A stretch of DNA of 64,000 nucleotides from Tribonema minus (lineage: Eukaryota > Sar > Xanthophyceae > Tribonematales > Tribonemataceae): positions 124,001 through 188,000 of the forward strand of contig JAFCMP010000080.1 of NCBI GenBank assembly GCA_017506865.1, given 5' to 3'. Under the pieces are notes generated by a model. It worked only from the letters and a program-made list of their open reading frames with translations, did no database searches and was not told where the DNA came from. Shown in pieces: positions 1-10,889 of the stretch. The stretch's first letter is position 1. Every line of letters starts with the position of its first letter. Both the position numbers and the translations under genes were made by a program.

Positions 1-2249
1 CGTGCCCAGACGATTTGCGCTGCTGCAGACAACGGCGCGGTGCATGATGCTGCCGCCGCGCGCTGCCGCCGCGGCAGTGGCGGCGGCAGCGCTCGCAGCG
101 CTGCGTTCACGCGGCAGCGCTGCAGACGCTGCTGTAGAGCAAACTGGCATGCGAGGCAGGCAATGGCGCAGCGTACGTGTATGCTTGGCGAAATGTCCCC
201 TCTCAACTCCCCCGCAAGTTGAACGTGCGTCGGTCGTCGGTCAGGCCCATGCCTCTTGCCCCTGCTTGATGGGCTTCTTAATAGCTAGTGGGCATGGGAG
301 GGAGGGGGGTGCGTGGGTGAGTGGGTGGGCGGGGGGGGGGGGTGCAAGCATAGGAGTCAGTCTGGTGCAGGTGCTGATGGTGGTTGCCGTTACATATGAC
401 TTGCAAGACGCAAGTGATGTAGTAATAACAGTGCATGTGATGTTATCTGTGGCCGCTGCCAGAGTTGTGTGAGCGTGTTGTCAAGCCGCGCATGTGTGCA
501 TTTATGGAGCAATGTCACTGCTGTTCGCGGACAACTTCTTGCTTGACAACTGGAATCGAATCGATGTCCCTCTTGCATGAGCTGCTCTCACTGCGTATAG
601 GGAAGCTCTGGCACCTGAGCATCATCAACACCGCAATTAACTTCATATTGCAAATATGCACCACACCCTTTTCTAGATGTTTTTCCCCATACTGATACGC
701 TGCACATGCAACAGCCCGCATTAACACATTACAAGAGCCGCCTGTGCACTAGGCTCGTTGCATGTATGTCGGGGGTTAACTTTTGGCTGAGGGTTGCGTA
801 CACCACACAGCATTATGCGCGTTCACAGCAAGCCACGATAAGGGCAACAGAAACACGCACGTATGCACACCATCACAAGGCTCAGTCCATTTGCCGTATA
901 TACACTGCCCGAAATTATTCCTTAGGCAGGGGGGGGGGGGGGGGGGGTCTCCCGGTCTGTTTCACAAGGGGGGGGGGGTCCCTGTCTTTCGGTCTTATAA
1001 GAAACAATAAATAGAGGGGGGTCTGGCAGCCTTGCTGTTCCGCAATCGTATACCTTGCAGCACATGGCGGCTTAAGCATTACATCTCAAACCAGCCGCAG
1101 AGCAGGGCAACTAATAAGTGCTCTTTGCTGGCCAACATTCTATAGCCGAAGGAAAGTAACCGAGACACGCTGTTCCACGCCGACACAGCGGCTGACGCAC
1201 GAGAGCGCCCTGTTGAAGTTGCAGTGTACCGCCCCCTGTACTCAAGTAGTACACCGCTGAACTACCCCCGTAGAAGTCGCTGGCCCGACACCTGGCGCCC
1301 TCCCGCAGTCCCGCACTTCTGACGAGAGCGTTCAATTTGTTTGTGTGTGTTTTTACGGGTATTCCTGGACGCTCTACGCAGATTGCAGGTCCGCGGTTGG
1401 CCGCGCATGCCGCGCCGCTCCCGTCCCGGTCGATCGTACGGCTGTGTGCAGCTACTCGCGCGCACTTGGATGTAACCGCCCCCTCTCAGGGTACCGTGCG
1501 ATGCCGTCGTGTAAAACTGAGCCGTGCCGCGAAAGATGAAACTGCCGAAACCCCCGCGTAACTGCTGCGGGCGACACGTGGCGCCCTCCTACGGTATCCC
1601 GCCCGCTCTCGAGGGGTTCTGTATAAATACAGCCCCAGGAGTCTATTCGAAGACTACGCAGGCAGGTCCGTAGGAGGCCGCGTGTGCCGCGCCGCCGCTG
1701 CTCGCAGGTGTAACGGCTGCCTTGCCATTGCGGCACAGCCATTGGTGTCGAGGTTCCGTTGGTGTCGGGGGTTCTTGTCTTGATTTGCTGGTCCATCGTT
1801 GTGTTCCTGCAGTGATGTACAAGCACACGGGGAGAGCTGGTGCGTGAGGAGGCAGCAGCGGTGTGGTGCACAATATGGACGATGGTGACCCAAGGACTGT
1901 AAGCGCGCGTTCTTGGAATACTTGCGCATACATGGCCCACATGCGTGGGAACATGCCAGAGCATACATCAAGTACTGCCGGAACTACCTGCTTGCTAGAA
2001 GCGAGCTTTTACTTCGCACTACTTCAAGAGGAAGTGCGCGGTACACATGCATACATACGTGTACACTGACATACATACCTACCCAACAATATCTCAACTG
2101 TAAGTCAGCGAGTACCCAACAAAACCTCACACTGCTCACCTTCACGTCCGTTGCCTTTACTCTAGTTGCCCGCTGCTCACCCCCTCTAAGCCCCCCAGAC
2201 CCCCCCCTCAGAACCCCCCCCCCCCCCCCCCCCCCGCCCCCCCAGCCGT
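1..2249. other. No supported gene; G-runs and open frames without coding character
   Basis: I see no exon here that I can support. A frame open on the + strand from base 2 to 472 begins with an alanine-rich stretch, and could be an exon edge at the window end, but no splice site or recognisable motif backs it. G-runs lie at about 332-343, 927-948 and 970-978. An AATAAA hexamer is present near 1006, and the stretch 2200-2250 is almost pure C, directly after the stop of the minus-strand gene at 2250. Confidence 0.4.
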
Positions 2250-2301
2250 TCAACCCCCCGCCGCGCCGTCATTGCCGCCATTGCCGCCCCCGCCCCCGTC
2301 C

Positions 2302-2338
<37 letters not shown>

Positions 2339-4304
2339 TGGCCTCCCCATCGAGGACCAAGGCGCTGGAGTGCATCATGCAGTCCGTGTGGCGCTTGCCC
2401 GCGGCGAGAACGTCCTGCAGCGGCGCCGCCGCATTGGACAGCTGCGGCGGCGGCACGGCAGCCATGGCCGCCGCGAAGGCCATCGACTCCAGCTGGAGGG
2501 CGGTGAGGTCGACCGGCTCGGCAGCGCGCGAGCGGCTGCCCGCGTCGCTGTGACCCTCGCGGAACTTCTTGTTGGCCGCCTTCTTCTCCTCGTCGTACGC
2601 CTCCTCCAGGTCGGCCTTCTTCTTGTCGACGCCCCCCTGCTGCTCGCTGCCGTCCCCCTCCTCCAGAGGCTGCGCAACCTCAACTGCGGCGGCGGAGGCG
2701 ACGGCGGCGGCGGCGGCAGCAGGGGTCCCCTTCTTGTCGCCCTCTTCCGCAGGCAGCGGAACCTGGATCGCGGCGGCGGCGACGTCGGGAGTGGCGGCGG
2801 CAGCACTCGACGCGTCCGCCGCCACCACCGGCGGCAGCGGGACCTCGATCGAGACGGCGGCGGCGGCAGCAGCGCTCGACTCGTCCGCCCCCTCGGCGTC
2901 GCCCTCGTACGCCGGGACGGGGGGGTACACCGTCATGGTGGTGGCAAAGCGCACGGGAGGACGCACATCGCGGGCGTTCTCATCGCGGGCGTTCTCTTCG
3001 CGGGCGTTCTCTTCCGTCCACCAACCTTCGGTTGGCAGGCTCTGCATGCGGCGGTGCTGTTGCACCTGTACAGGAGAGGTTGCGCGAGCGGGGTCGTTGC
3101 ACATGGTGGTTGAGATCTTCAAGTTGATGCTGAAATTGGTGATGAGGCACCGGTCTTACAGTAGTACGTGATGGGGCTGTTTGAAGGCGGGCCTGACTGG
3201 CGGGATGCAGCGAGCTCAACTCGTGCCGATCGGAGGGCGATGGTACTGAATGACCATCAAGCCGCAATACATGATATACTACACTGGGTACAGAATGCGC
3301 CAGTGTACTGCACGCAGTTCGCTGAACTGCACTGCACTCATGCCAATATGCTCTACTGTATGCAGGCGAAGACGACAAAGGGAACGAGGCGCACAACCCC
3401 CACCTGCGGCGGCATCCCCCAGACGGGCACACTCACGGAGCGCCGGTGCCCCCTCCTGGCCGCTGCCTCCGGGCACCAGTCCAGCCCCACCGTCGCTGCA
3501 ACGACGGCGGCGCACCCGCGCCTCGTGCATGGTCGCGGGGGGGAGCACGCCAGCGGCGGCGGCGGCGCACGCGGCGAGGCTGTCGCCGCCGTGCTCAAGT
3601 CGAAGTTGAAGTGGCGGCGGCTGCGGCGGCGCCGCCGCCGCCGCCGCCGCCGCCGCGGCGCGCTCCTCCGCCTCCGCGAGCTGCCGCTGCAGGTCGGCGA
3701 CTTGCTGGTTCGCTGCGTGCAGGTCGCAGTCCTTGGCGTTGAGCTGCTGGGTGAGGGCGCGCGTGTCGTCTGCCGCGCGCTGCTGCACCGCGTCGATCGC
3801 GCGCGCCGCCGCCGCCGCCGCCGCCGTCATGCCGCAGGCGGCGTGCAGCGCGTCGTTCTCGGCCTGCAGGACGCCGATGCGTGCACTGTCCTCGGCGCGC
3901 TGCTGCTCTCGCTTCTGCTGCAGCTCGAAGTTGGCGCTGCGCAGCGCCTCGGCCTCGTTTGCCAGGTCTTCAACCTGACACTCAAGTTCGGCGTTGCTGT
4001 TGAGCAGATGTCCCTTGTCCTTGAAGAGCGCCGCGCACTTCGCGGTGCTCTCGCAAAGTTGGCCGACGAGGCCGCTGCAGGCGTCGAGCGCTGCCTGGTC
4101 GAGCGGCAGCGCGTGCTTGGCAGCGGCGGAGGCAGCGGGTGCAGCGGCGGCAGCGGCGGCAGCAGGGGCAGCGGCGGCAGCGGCGGCATCGGCGGGAGCG
4201 GCGGCAGCGGCAGCAGCGGGAGCAGCGGCGGCATCGGCGGCATCGGTGGCATCGGCGGCATCGGCGGCAGCGGGCTCAGCGGCGGCAGCGGCGGCAGCGG
4301 CGGC
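2250..4304 (-). CDS. Alanine/glutamate-rich coiled-coil protein, N terminus not found
   Basis: I do not recognise this protein. Two exons fit: 3516-4304 (263 codons, phase 0, acceptor TGGTCCAG, donor CGG|GTGCGC) and 2250-3065 (271 codons plus stop, acceptor CTGTACAG). The first opens with poly-Ala/Asp and then forms a long heptad-type helix (ECQVEDLANEAEALRSANFE, then QQLNAKDCDLHAANQQVADL), typical of a coiled coil. The second holds a three-fold five-residue repeat (EENAR/DENARD), acidic and Ala/Pro-rich linkers, a charged helix around KKKADLEEAYDEEKKAANKK, and a glycine-rich tail. There is no ATG in frame upstream of 4304 before a poly-C run, so at least one 5' exon is missing; 5198-5388 is a candidate. 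No enzyme motif or membrane segment is visible. A structural or scaffold role is only a guess from the coiled coil. Confidence 0.5.
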
Positions 4305-5197
4305 CTGGACCAGCGGTGAACAAAGCACAGCACGCGCGATGCAATGCGGAGGGTCAGTGACTGCGAGGCTGCGTTCCAACGGGGCGGGGGGGAGGGGGGG
4401 GGGGGGGGGCAATCAATGGGCTTCAAGCAGACAAGAGATGTGATATGCATGCTTTACATACATTTGTCTTTTGCACGCCTTGGGAATGTCTCAATGCGCA
4501 TTACCAATCACTTCTAGCGACATTGCCAAATGGCATCTCCCCCCCCCTCGAAGTCCCTCGTGCATCTCCCCCGCCTTACACTCCGCCATGTGCATTCTAA
4601 CATGCAACTGCGCCAGAAACATAGCGCTTGTAAACGCGCGTGCCGGCGAGGGACGCAGTCAACGTTGACCGTTGTCGCAAGGCACAAGGTATGGTCCGCG
4701 GTCCGGCGCGGGGACACTGCTCAGGCAGGTGAGACGCGTACTGCAACAGCCCTCAACCTCGTCACCATTGCTGCATCTGCGCTCATCGCCGCGACTTTTT
4801 TACACACGTATGCTCCTGCGCGCTTGTTTCTGCTGCTGCACGCATCCATATAGAAAGGTGGGAAAAGTATACTCTTTGTACACGAACGCGTTGCGGTCCG
4901 CACGATTGAGTGCCGTCGGCACAGCACCGCCTGCGCAGGGTCATGGTCAGGGTGACGATCACAGCTAGGGTTGTGGAGCTGACGCCCCCCAAGACTACTT
5001 ACAATAAATGCGTTTCAAGTTTCAAAGACGACAAGACGGCGGCGGCGGCGCGCTCGCAGCGGAGTAGAGGCATGCGCCTAAACTACAACTTCAACTGAAA
5101 CTACAACTGCTACGGTGTCGGCGTCGCGACTCACATTGTCGGTGGCGCTCGATGCATCTTCAACGCCAACTGCAACTGCGACGGCGTCGTGACGCAC

Positions 5198-5388
5198 GTC
5201 GTCGGCAGCGGCGCGGCGGGGCGCCCTCTTGTACGCCGTCAGCGCGAACAGCGCCCTGCGCAGGTACGCCCTGTGCGCCTTGGTGCGCGCCACGACGAGG
5301 AGCGCGCAGAGGTTCTCGCGGCGCCTGCGCGGGAGCGCGCGCGCGCTCGCAGAGCGGCAGCAGCAGCGAGGCGAGCAGCGTGTGAGCA
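5198..5388 (-). CDS. Possible upstream exon of the coiled-coil gene
   Basis: A minus-strand open segment runs between a plausible acceptor (TTATAACAG) and a donor (GACGAC|GTGCGT) and ends in phase 0, matching the exon at 4304. It encodes a basic amphipathic helix (RRENLCALLVVARTKAHRAY, then LRRALFALTAYKRAP). A shorter version starting at 5324 is also possible. The join to the exon at 3516-4304 rests on phase and position alone, and no start codon is seen. Confidence 0.28.
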
Positions 5389-5529
5389 CTGTTATAATAA
5401 AACTTGCGCACACGGGATGCGCTTTAGCGCAGCATGCGCACATGGGGAACGTGAAAAATGCGATTTTATGGCGGCGCAGCCGGCGGCGCAGTTTCCTGTA
5501 GTGGGTACACCAAATGATCAATCATTGGA

Positions 5530-6240
5530 GGATGATGTGGGGTTAGGGTTAGGGTCAGCACACCATCAGCGGCCAGCACAGCCATATTGTGGATAGCTGC
5601 GCGCGAGCAGCGGGCAAAGCGCGCGTCTGCGGTGCGGGCCGCGGGCGATAACCTGGAATGGGTGCACCTCCCCCAAGACTGTACTGTAAGGGTTGAAGTT
5701 AGGGCTGGTACCAGTCCGACGGCGTGTGAGCGCTGCTGCTGAAATGGTGTGCCTGCGGAACGGCAGCAGCGTTTATCTGCGGCACCTGCCATGGGCATTG
5801 ATGTCCACCAGATGGGTGCACACCGCCAACCTTCAAGTTGAAGTCATCATCGCGGAGAGGGGTCAGGTCAGGGGTAGGGGGACCATGGGGCAAGCGACGC
5901 GTGAGCGCTGCCATTGGGAGGCTGTGTGCAGGAGGTTCTTACAACGTGCATGTGTCGCCGCACGCCACTGGCGACCGGCTGTAGCGCTTGCGCCGCACAA
6001 TGTTTGTAGGGCTGGGGCTAGGGTTTACTTGAGCGTTGGAGTCACACAGGGTTAGGGTCAAGGTTAGGGTGAAAGTAGAGACTGCGGAACACCGCGCGTT
6101 GTTCACGTTGCTGTGGTGCAAAGCGTCAAGGCACCGGAGTCGCGGTTAGGTTTGAGGTCAGCGCGAGGAGTAGGGTTTGCGGGTTGGCCGCCGTAACCAG
6201 GGTTAGTGGTAGGGTTCAGGTCAGGACATGAGCCGTGCCA
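5530..6240. repeat. Cluster of degenerate TTAGGG telomere-type units
   Basis: Short runs of GGGTTAGGGTTAGGG and relatives (TTAGGGTCAAGG, GGTTAGTGGTAGGG) recur around 5539-5558, 5690-5705, 5865-5880, 6005-6075 and 6145-6220. They are too short and scattered to be a chromosome end. They look like interstitial telomere-type insertions that have decayed. No gene is supported in this stretch. Confidence 0.6.
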
Positions 6241-6853
6241 TGCAGCGCTTGCGGCGTGGCTTTTCCTGCAGACCCAGATCATAACATCCGCTGGCCTGGT
6301 CTATGTGCTCATGGGTCACGACAGCTGTCTGCGCAGCGACGCTGACCACGCTGCGTCAAGTCTACTGCGCAATCGGCCAGCACAAGGGGTGAAATCTGGG
6401 ATTTAATTGCGGGGAGGGTTGGCGCAAGGGTCGCGGCAAATATACATACAGTGTACGTACGCTGAGAAGGTATGCCGAGCGATCCTTACTGTCGCTGCTA
6501 CAGGCGAGCCGCACTACGAGCGTAAAAATGTAAGCTTGCGCGCTGACTGCTGCTGCCAGTGCGCCGTGCGCGAGTTCAATTTCGCACGGCGTTCGTTCTG
6601 CTGCGCCACAACAGTTGTGCGCTGTGCTCAAGTAGGCAAGCACTCGAGCACGCAGTCCTCTCGGCGCATGCCATCGATGCGGAGTGTGAGTGATGATGAT
6701 GATGTGTGCTGTGAGACACGCGAGATAATACCTGTCTGTCATTGGGTCATGTACTTGGGAAATTTGCGATGCGCTTCACTAAGGCGCACGGACCCAGAAC
6801 CGCAACACATTTGTAAACTTCAAGTTAAGGAGCAAATGTCGGATGTCAGATGC

Positions 6854-7336
6854 TCAGCGCTCTGCGTCTACTGTCGCGGCGTCGCACCTCATCTTCTTTG
6901 CCAGCCTCTTCACAAGTGCACGGCGCTTCTTGTTCGACAGCCGCCGCGGCCCGTAGCTCTTGTGGCCCGTGTACACTTCGCCTGTCACGCCGGCACATGC
7001 GGGGAAACAGCAAACGTACGTCGTCAGCGCCCCTGCGCACGCACTCGGAATGGCTGCAAGTGAAAACGCGCGGCGGCGCGCGCGAGCACACGCACCGTGA
7101 TCGCAGGTGCAAACCTGCTACCTGCAGCTCACTTGGTAAAAGCACGTCAGCCCATGCATGCTGAGCGTTGCTGCCGATCGATGCGAGCATCGCGCACGAC
7201 AGCGCCGCGTCCCTTCATCGTGCTCTACGCAAGCGACATAGTCATAATTACATCTACTTCATCGAGATGGCAGACGCACTGCAACACGCGACTCGCCTGC
7301 GCTGTGCTCGCTCCGCGCCTCCCGCGCAGCCGCGGC

Positions 7337-7367
<31 letters not shown>

Positions 7368-7501
7368 GCAGCAGCCGCCCGCTGTTCTCCCCTGTGCTTG
7401 CCGCAGAAGAACGCCATCACGGGCGCCGCGCCGGCGCCGCCCACCGCGGCGGCCTTCCATCCCCACACGGTCAGGCACACGGCCAACTCCACCAGCACCA
7501 T
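6854..7501 (-). CDS. Small protein: hydrophobic N terminus, poly-Ala, basic C-terminal helix
   Basis: Unrecognised, 110 residues in two exons, 7297-7501 and 6854-6981. The start is the ATG at 7501, in the strong context CGCCGCCATGG, with an in-frame stop just upstream and an acceptor (CTGCCGCAG) 23 bases before it, so a 5'UTR intron is likely. Residues 1-34 are hydrophobic (VLVELAVCLTVWGW, then AAAVGGAGAAPVMAFF), a signal anchor or membrane segment. About 19 alanines follow. Exon 2 gives a strongly basic tail, SYGPRRLSNKKRRALVKRLA. The intron would be GC-AG (CAG|GCGAGT to GACAG) and keeps phase exactly (333 coding bases). Both the novelty of the protein and the GC donor make this model provisional. 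It could be a short membrane protein binding RNA or phospholipid through its basic tail; nothing proves that. Confidence 0.5.
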
Positions 7502-10500
7502 GGCGGCGCTGGGGAGCTAGCTGCCTGCGGCAGCAGAAAAAGGTGTGAAGTTGCGGATGTGTGAGCCGTGTTTGTGCGCAGTGTACGAGATATGAAAAGA
7601 GTGGGCGAATACAACCGTGTGGCGCGTGGAGGGGGGGGGGGGAGGGGGGGGGAAGGGGGGGGGGGGGCGGGGGCCGGGGGGGGGTAGAGGTGCGGGGGGC
7701 AAGGCCAGGGGCAGAGGTGGGGGCAGAGGGGCGGGTTCAAGGGGGGGGGGGTTTGACAACGGTCCGTGCGTATGCGGTGCGCCTGCGTTCGCGCGCCTGC
7801 GTTCATGCGCGTACATACATGCGTCTCAGCGGCCGCAGTGAACGAGACAATGAGGCGCACACGATGACCACACACGCCCACAAGCGGGCTGCAGCATCTG
7901 AATCAGCATTTGAGGACATGCTGCAGGCCTCATGAAGGCTCACCTTAACGCTTTAAGCGACCAAGGTGTGGGAGGTTGTGTCTATAATCCTTGTAGCACC
8001 AGTATTTCCCAGTCTTGCTCCTGGCAGGGGAAAGCTGGGGGACGGTCACCCCGATCACCTATGGCTGCGAGACGCACGCAGAAGCGGAAGGTGCGCAGGG
8101 AGATATCAGTTTGTGTGTAGGCCAGCCGTGCTTGCTGGAGAGCATGATGTGTGCTACGAGCGCGCTTGCTGCCTTGTTGCCCAGGTGTCATGTACTGACG
8201 TCAAATGGCATTGATGCTGATGCTGCTGAAACGCGAAGGCATATCTGTCACTTCAAGTGAGCATGGGGGGTCTTGTAGTCTATCTAAAAGTACGGGGCGG
8301 GGGGGAGCTGGGGGGGAAGGGGGAAGGAGAGGGGGTTGCGGTGATGTTTCCATCATCAGCACATACTGCTACAAGCAATACGCACGCAGGGAAAAGTGGC
8401 GATGCGCGTTCCGGCGCGCACCAGAGCTGGATGGTTTTTTTTTGTGGAGGACGTGCGCGCTGCGTTCAATACGGCGCAGCAGCAGCAGCACTGAACGAGC
8501 AAGAACCACACATGCACCGACGTTCTGCTCTGTTCCTCCCTGTGCTGTGTATGCCTCATTTGTCAACGGCAGCGATCGGAGCGTCACCGCCTTTCAACTT
8601 CAATCAACTTCAACATTGAAGATAGGGTCGCTTGACGCGTTTCACTCCACCTCGGCGTCACGTAACCGTCAAGATGAGTTGGCAGCAGTCTGTACTGCAA
8701 TAGAAAGGCTTCGTTAACTGACTTGATAACAGGCGCTTTTTGTCAAGTCGTTTGGTGGCGCCGTTTAGCAACTCTGAAGTCAACAAATCAACAGAGAGAA
8801 AGATCCACAGTACAAGCCAACTGCCTCTGCAATGATGCCATACCTATCACCCACCAGCTCACCTTCAAGTAGCTCAGAGCCAATGGTGTGTGTGGTCACT
8901 TGATCTCGTAGTCAACTCGCGTCCTCAAGGGGAAAGGGAGGGATGTGATGCTCCAAGAAGCTTGGTGTGTGTGTGCGCTGAAGAAGCTGCAAGGCAAGCA
9001 CCAGAGCAGGGCAGGAGGGCAGGCAAGAGAAAGCAGAGGGAGGTCAGCTCACTGCCCTGCATTTGCCTGGCATGCAAGGCGAAATCGCAAGAAGCGCGGA
9101 GGGCAAGGCAAGGAGACGAAGCTCTCTCTCGCGCGCGATGACTTCAAGTGCCCAGTGCGAAGGGATCTGAGCAAGGAACTGGCAGAACACAAGCTTAGGT
9201 AAAGCAGACTGGGATCCGAGGGCGCCAGGCGAGCGCGGCGAGGGCGAGGAGAGAGAGGCAGGGCGATGGGGAAAGGCCAGCTTCGCTCGCAAAAGAGGCG
9301 CAGCCGACGGCAAAGGGGTGGGCCTTCGAGGGTTTGTTGAAGGAGGGTGGCGGCGCGACGCCTGGCGGAGAGTTGCTGCTCACCTCGGCTCTCGCTGATC
9401 GCTGGATGGTGAGAGAGTGATGTCGCTGAAACACTGGCGTGGCGGTGTGTGCAGCGAGCTCGATTAAAAGCCAAGAAACCCGTCGGACGTTTCAACGTGC
9501 GTTGGCTTTTCTGACTACATAGAGCGGGTGCGCACACAGCCGAAGACATGCGGCTGTAGCATATGCTGCCTCGCGCATGCAGCTGCGGTGCGATCTGTCA
9601 TGCGACGCTCTCAGTCTGGCCGGTACACGCGGTAAACATGTATTGTCCGACAGTACTTCACGGCCCCCGTGCTACTGTTATGCAGCGCGTGATAAACCGT
9701 GATGGGAACACAGCTTCAGTGAGTGCTTCTGCTGGCGATGGCCGCAAGAGGAGCGTTCTAACCTATCAAAAGCGCTCTCGCTGTGACCCCGTCTGAGGTT
9801 CAGTTGCTACCCATCATATGCATTGACCAGTCATGAGGACAGGCACAAGTTCCTAGCGCTGCTATCACCAACTCTTTCAACAGCAGCGACGACGACGCCG
9901 TTGTTCGGCCTCGTATCTTCATCATGCGGCAGGGGAGGCCTCTCTGCCAGGGTCAAACATCAAGAACCGAGTTCTTGAAGTACGTTCAGGTTTGAAAAAA
10001 GGTGGTGGCTGATAGCTTTGCAGACAGCACTGGTGCATGATCGAGTGTGCAGCATGTGGTGACCTGGTTTGTGCCCGCAGAACAGCAGGCGGCTCGCAAT
10101 ATCAGGCTCGTGAGGCTAAATTGTGCCCAGAAAAAACTTTGATTGCACCACAGCTCAGCCTGGGCCATGCAAATTTGAAGGCTATGTCGGTCTGAATGCA
10201 AAACAATGGGAGCCCTTGGTCGTCCCCAACAGTCCCTCAGTGCAAGCGCTGCTGAGGACAGCTGCTGGTGTGCGTAGTCAAATTTTGGTAGGAGCAACGA
10301 GAGAGAGAGGAGAGGGGTTTATTTAGGGCCCACTTTTGCCCTGTGTTATATATACCTTCAAGCTTGTGCTGTTGTCATAGCAGGCCTTATGCTTGAGCAG
10401 GTCTGATTGACACCCACTTTTGGCGTGGTGCCCACTGCGTGCAGTTCACTGGATTTCATCACAAAGTACATCGACACATTTCTCACTGCGCTGCAGGTGA

Positions 10501-10857
10501 TGCACCACAGCGTGACGGCAGTGACGGCGACGGTGGCGCGCAGCAGCGACGTGCGCAGCGGCGGCGGCGCCAGCAGCATGCGGCGGCGGCGAACACAGCG
10601 CGCGATGCGCAAAGGCGCAATGGCAGCAGCGGCGGCGGCGGCGGCAGCACAGCGCATGCGGCAGTGCTGGCCAAGCAAGGCAGCGCGGAGTTGTAAGCAG
10701 AGCGCTGCCGCATGCGCCGTTGCTGATTGTGCGCGTAGCCCACTGGGCGAGGTCACGCCTGGCACTGGATGGAGGAAAGGCGGTGTCCGTGGCGGCGGCA
10801 GCGGCGGCGGTGGCGGCAGCGGCGGCGGCAGCGGCGGCGGCAGCAGCGGCGGCGGCG

Positions 10858-10889
<32 letters not shown>

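Noticed and set aside
2370-3171. Plus-strand frames of 200-247 codons
   Set aside because: Antisense of the minus-strand coiled-coil gene exon; the minus frame has coherent Ala/Glu/Lys helices and matching splice phase.
5530-6240. Chromosome end (telomere)
   Set aside because: TTAGGG units are short, degenerate and followed by genes on both sides.
9044-9549. 166-codon minus-strand frame
   Set aside because: Ser/Arg/Leu-rich with no domain, no convincing start or splice context; looks like random openness.
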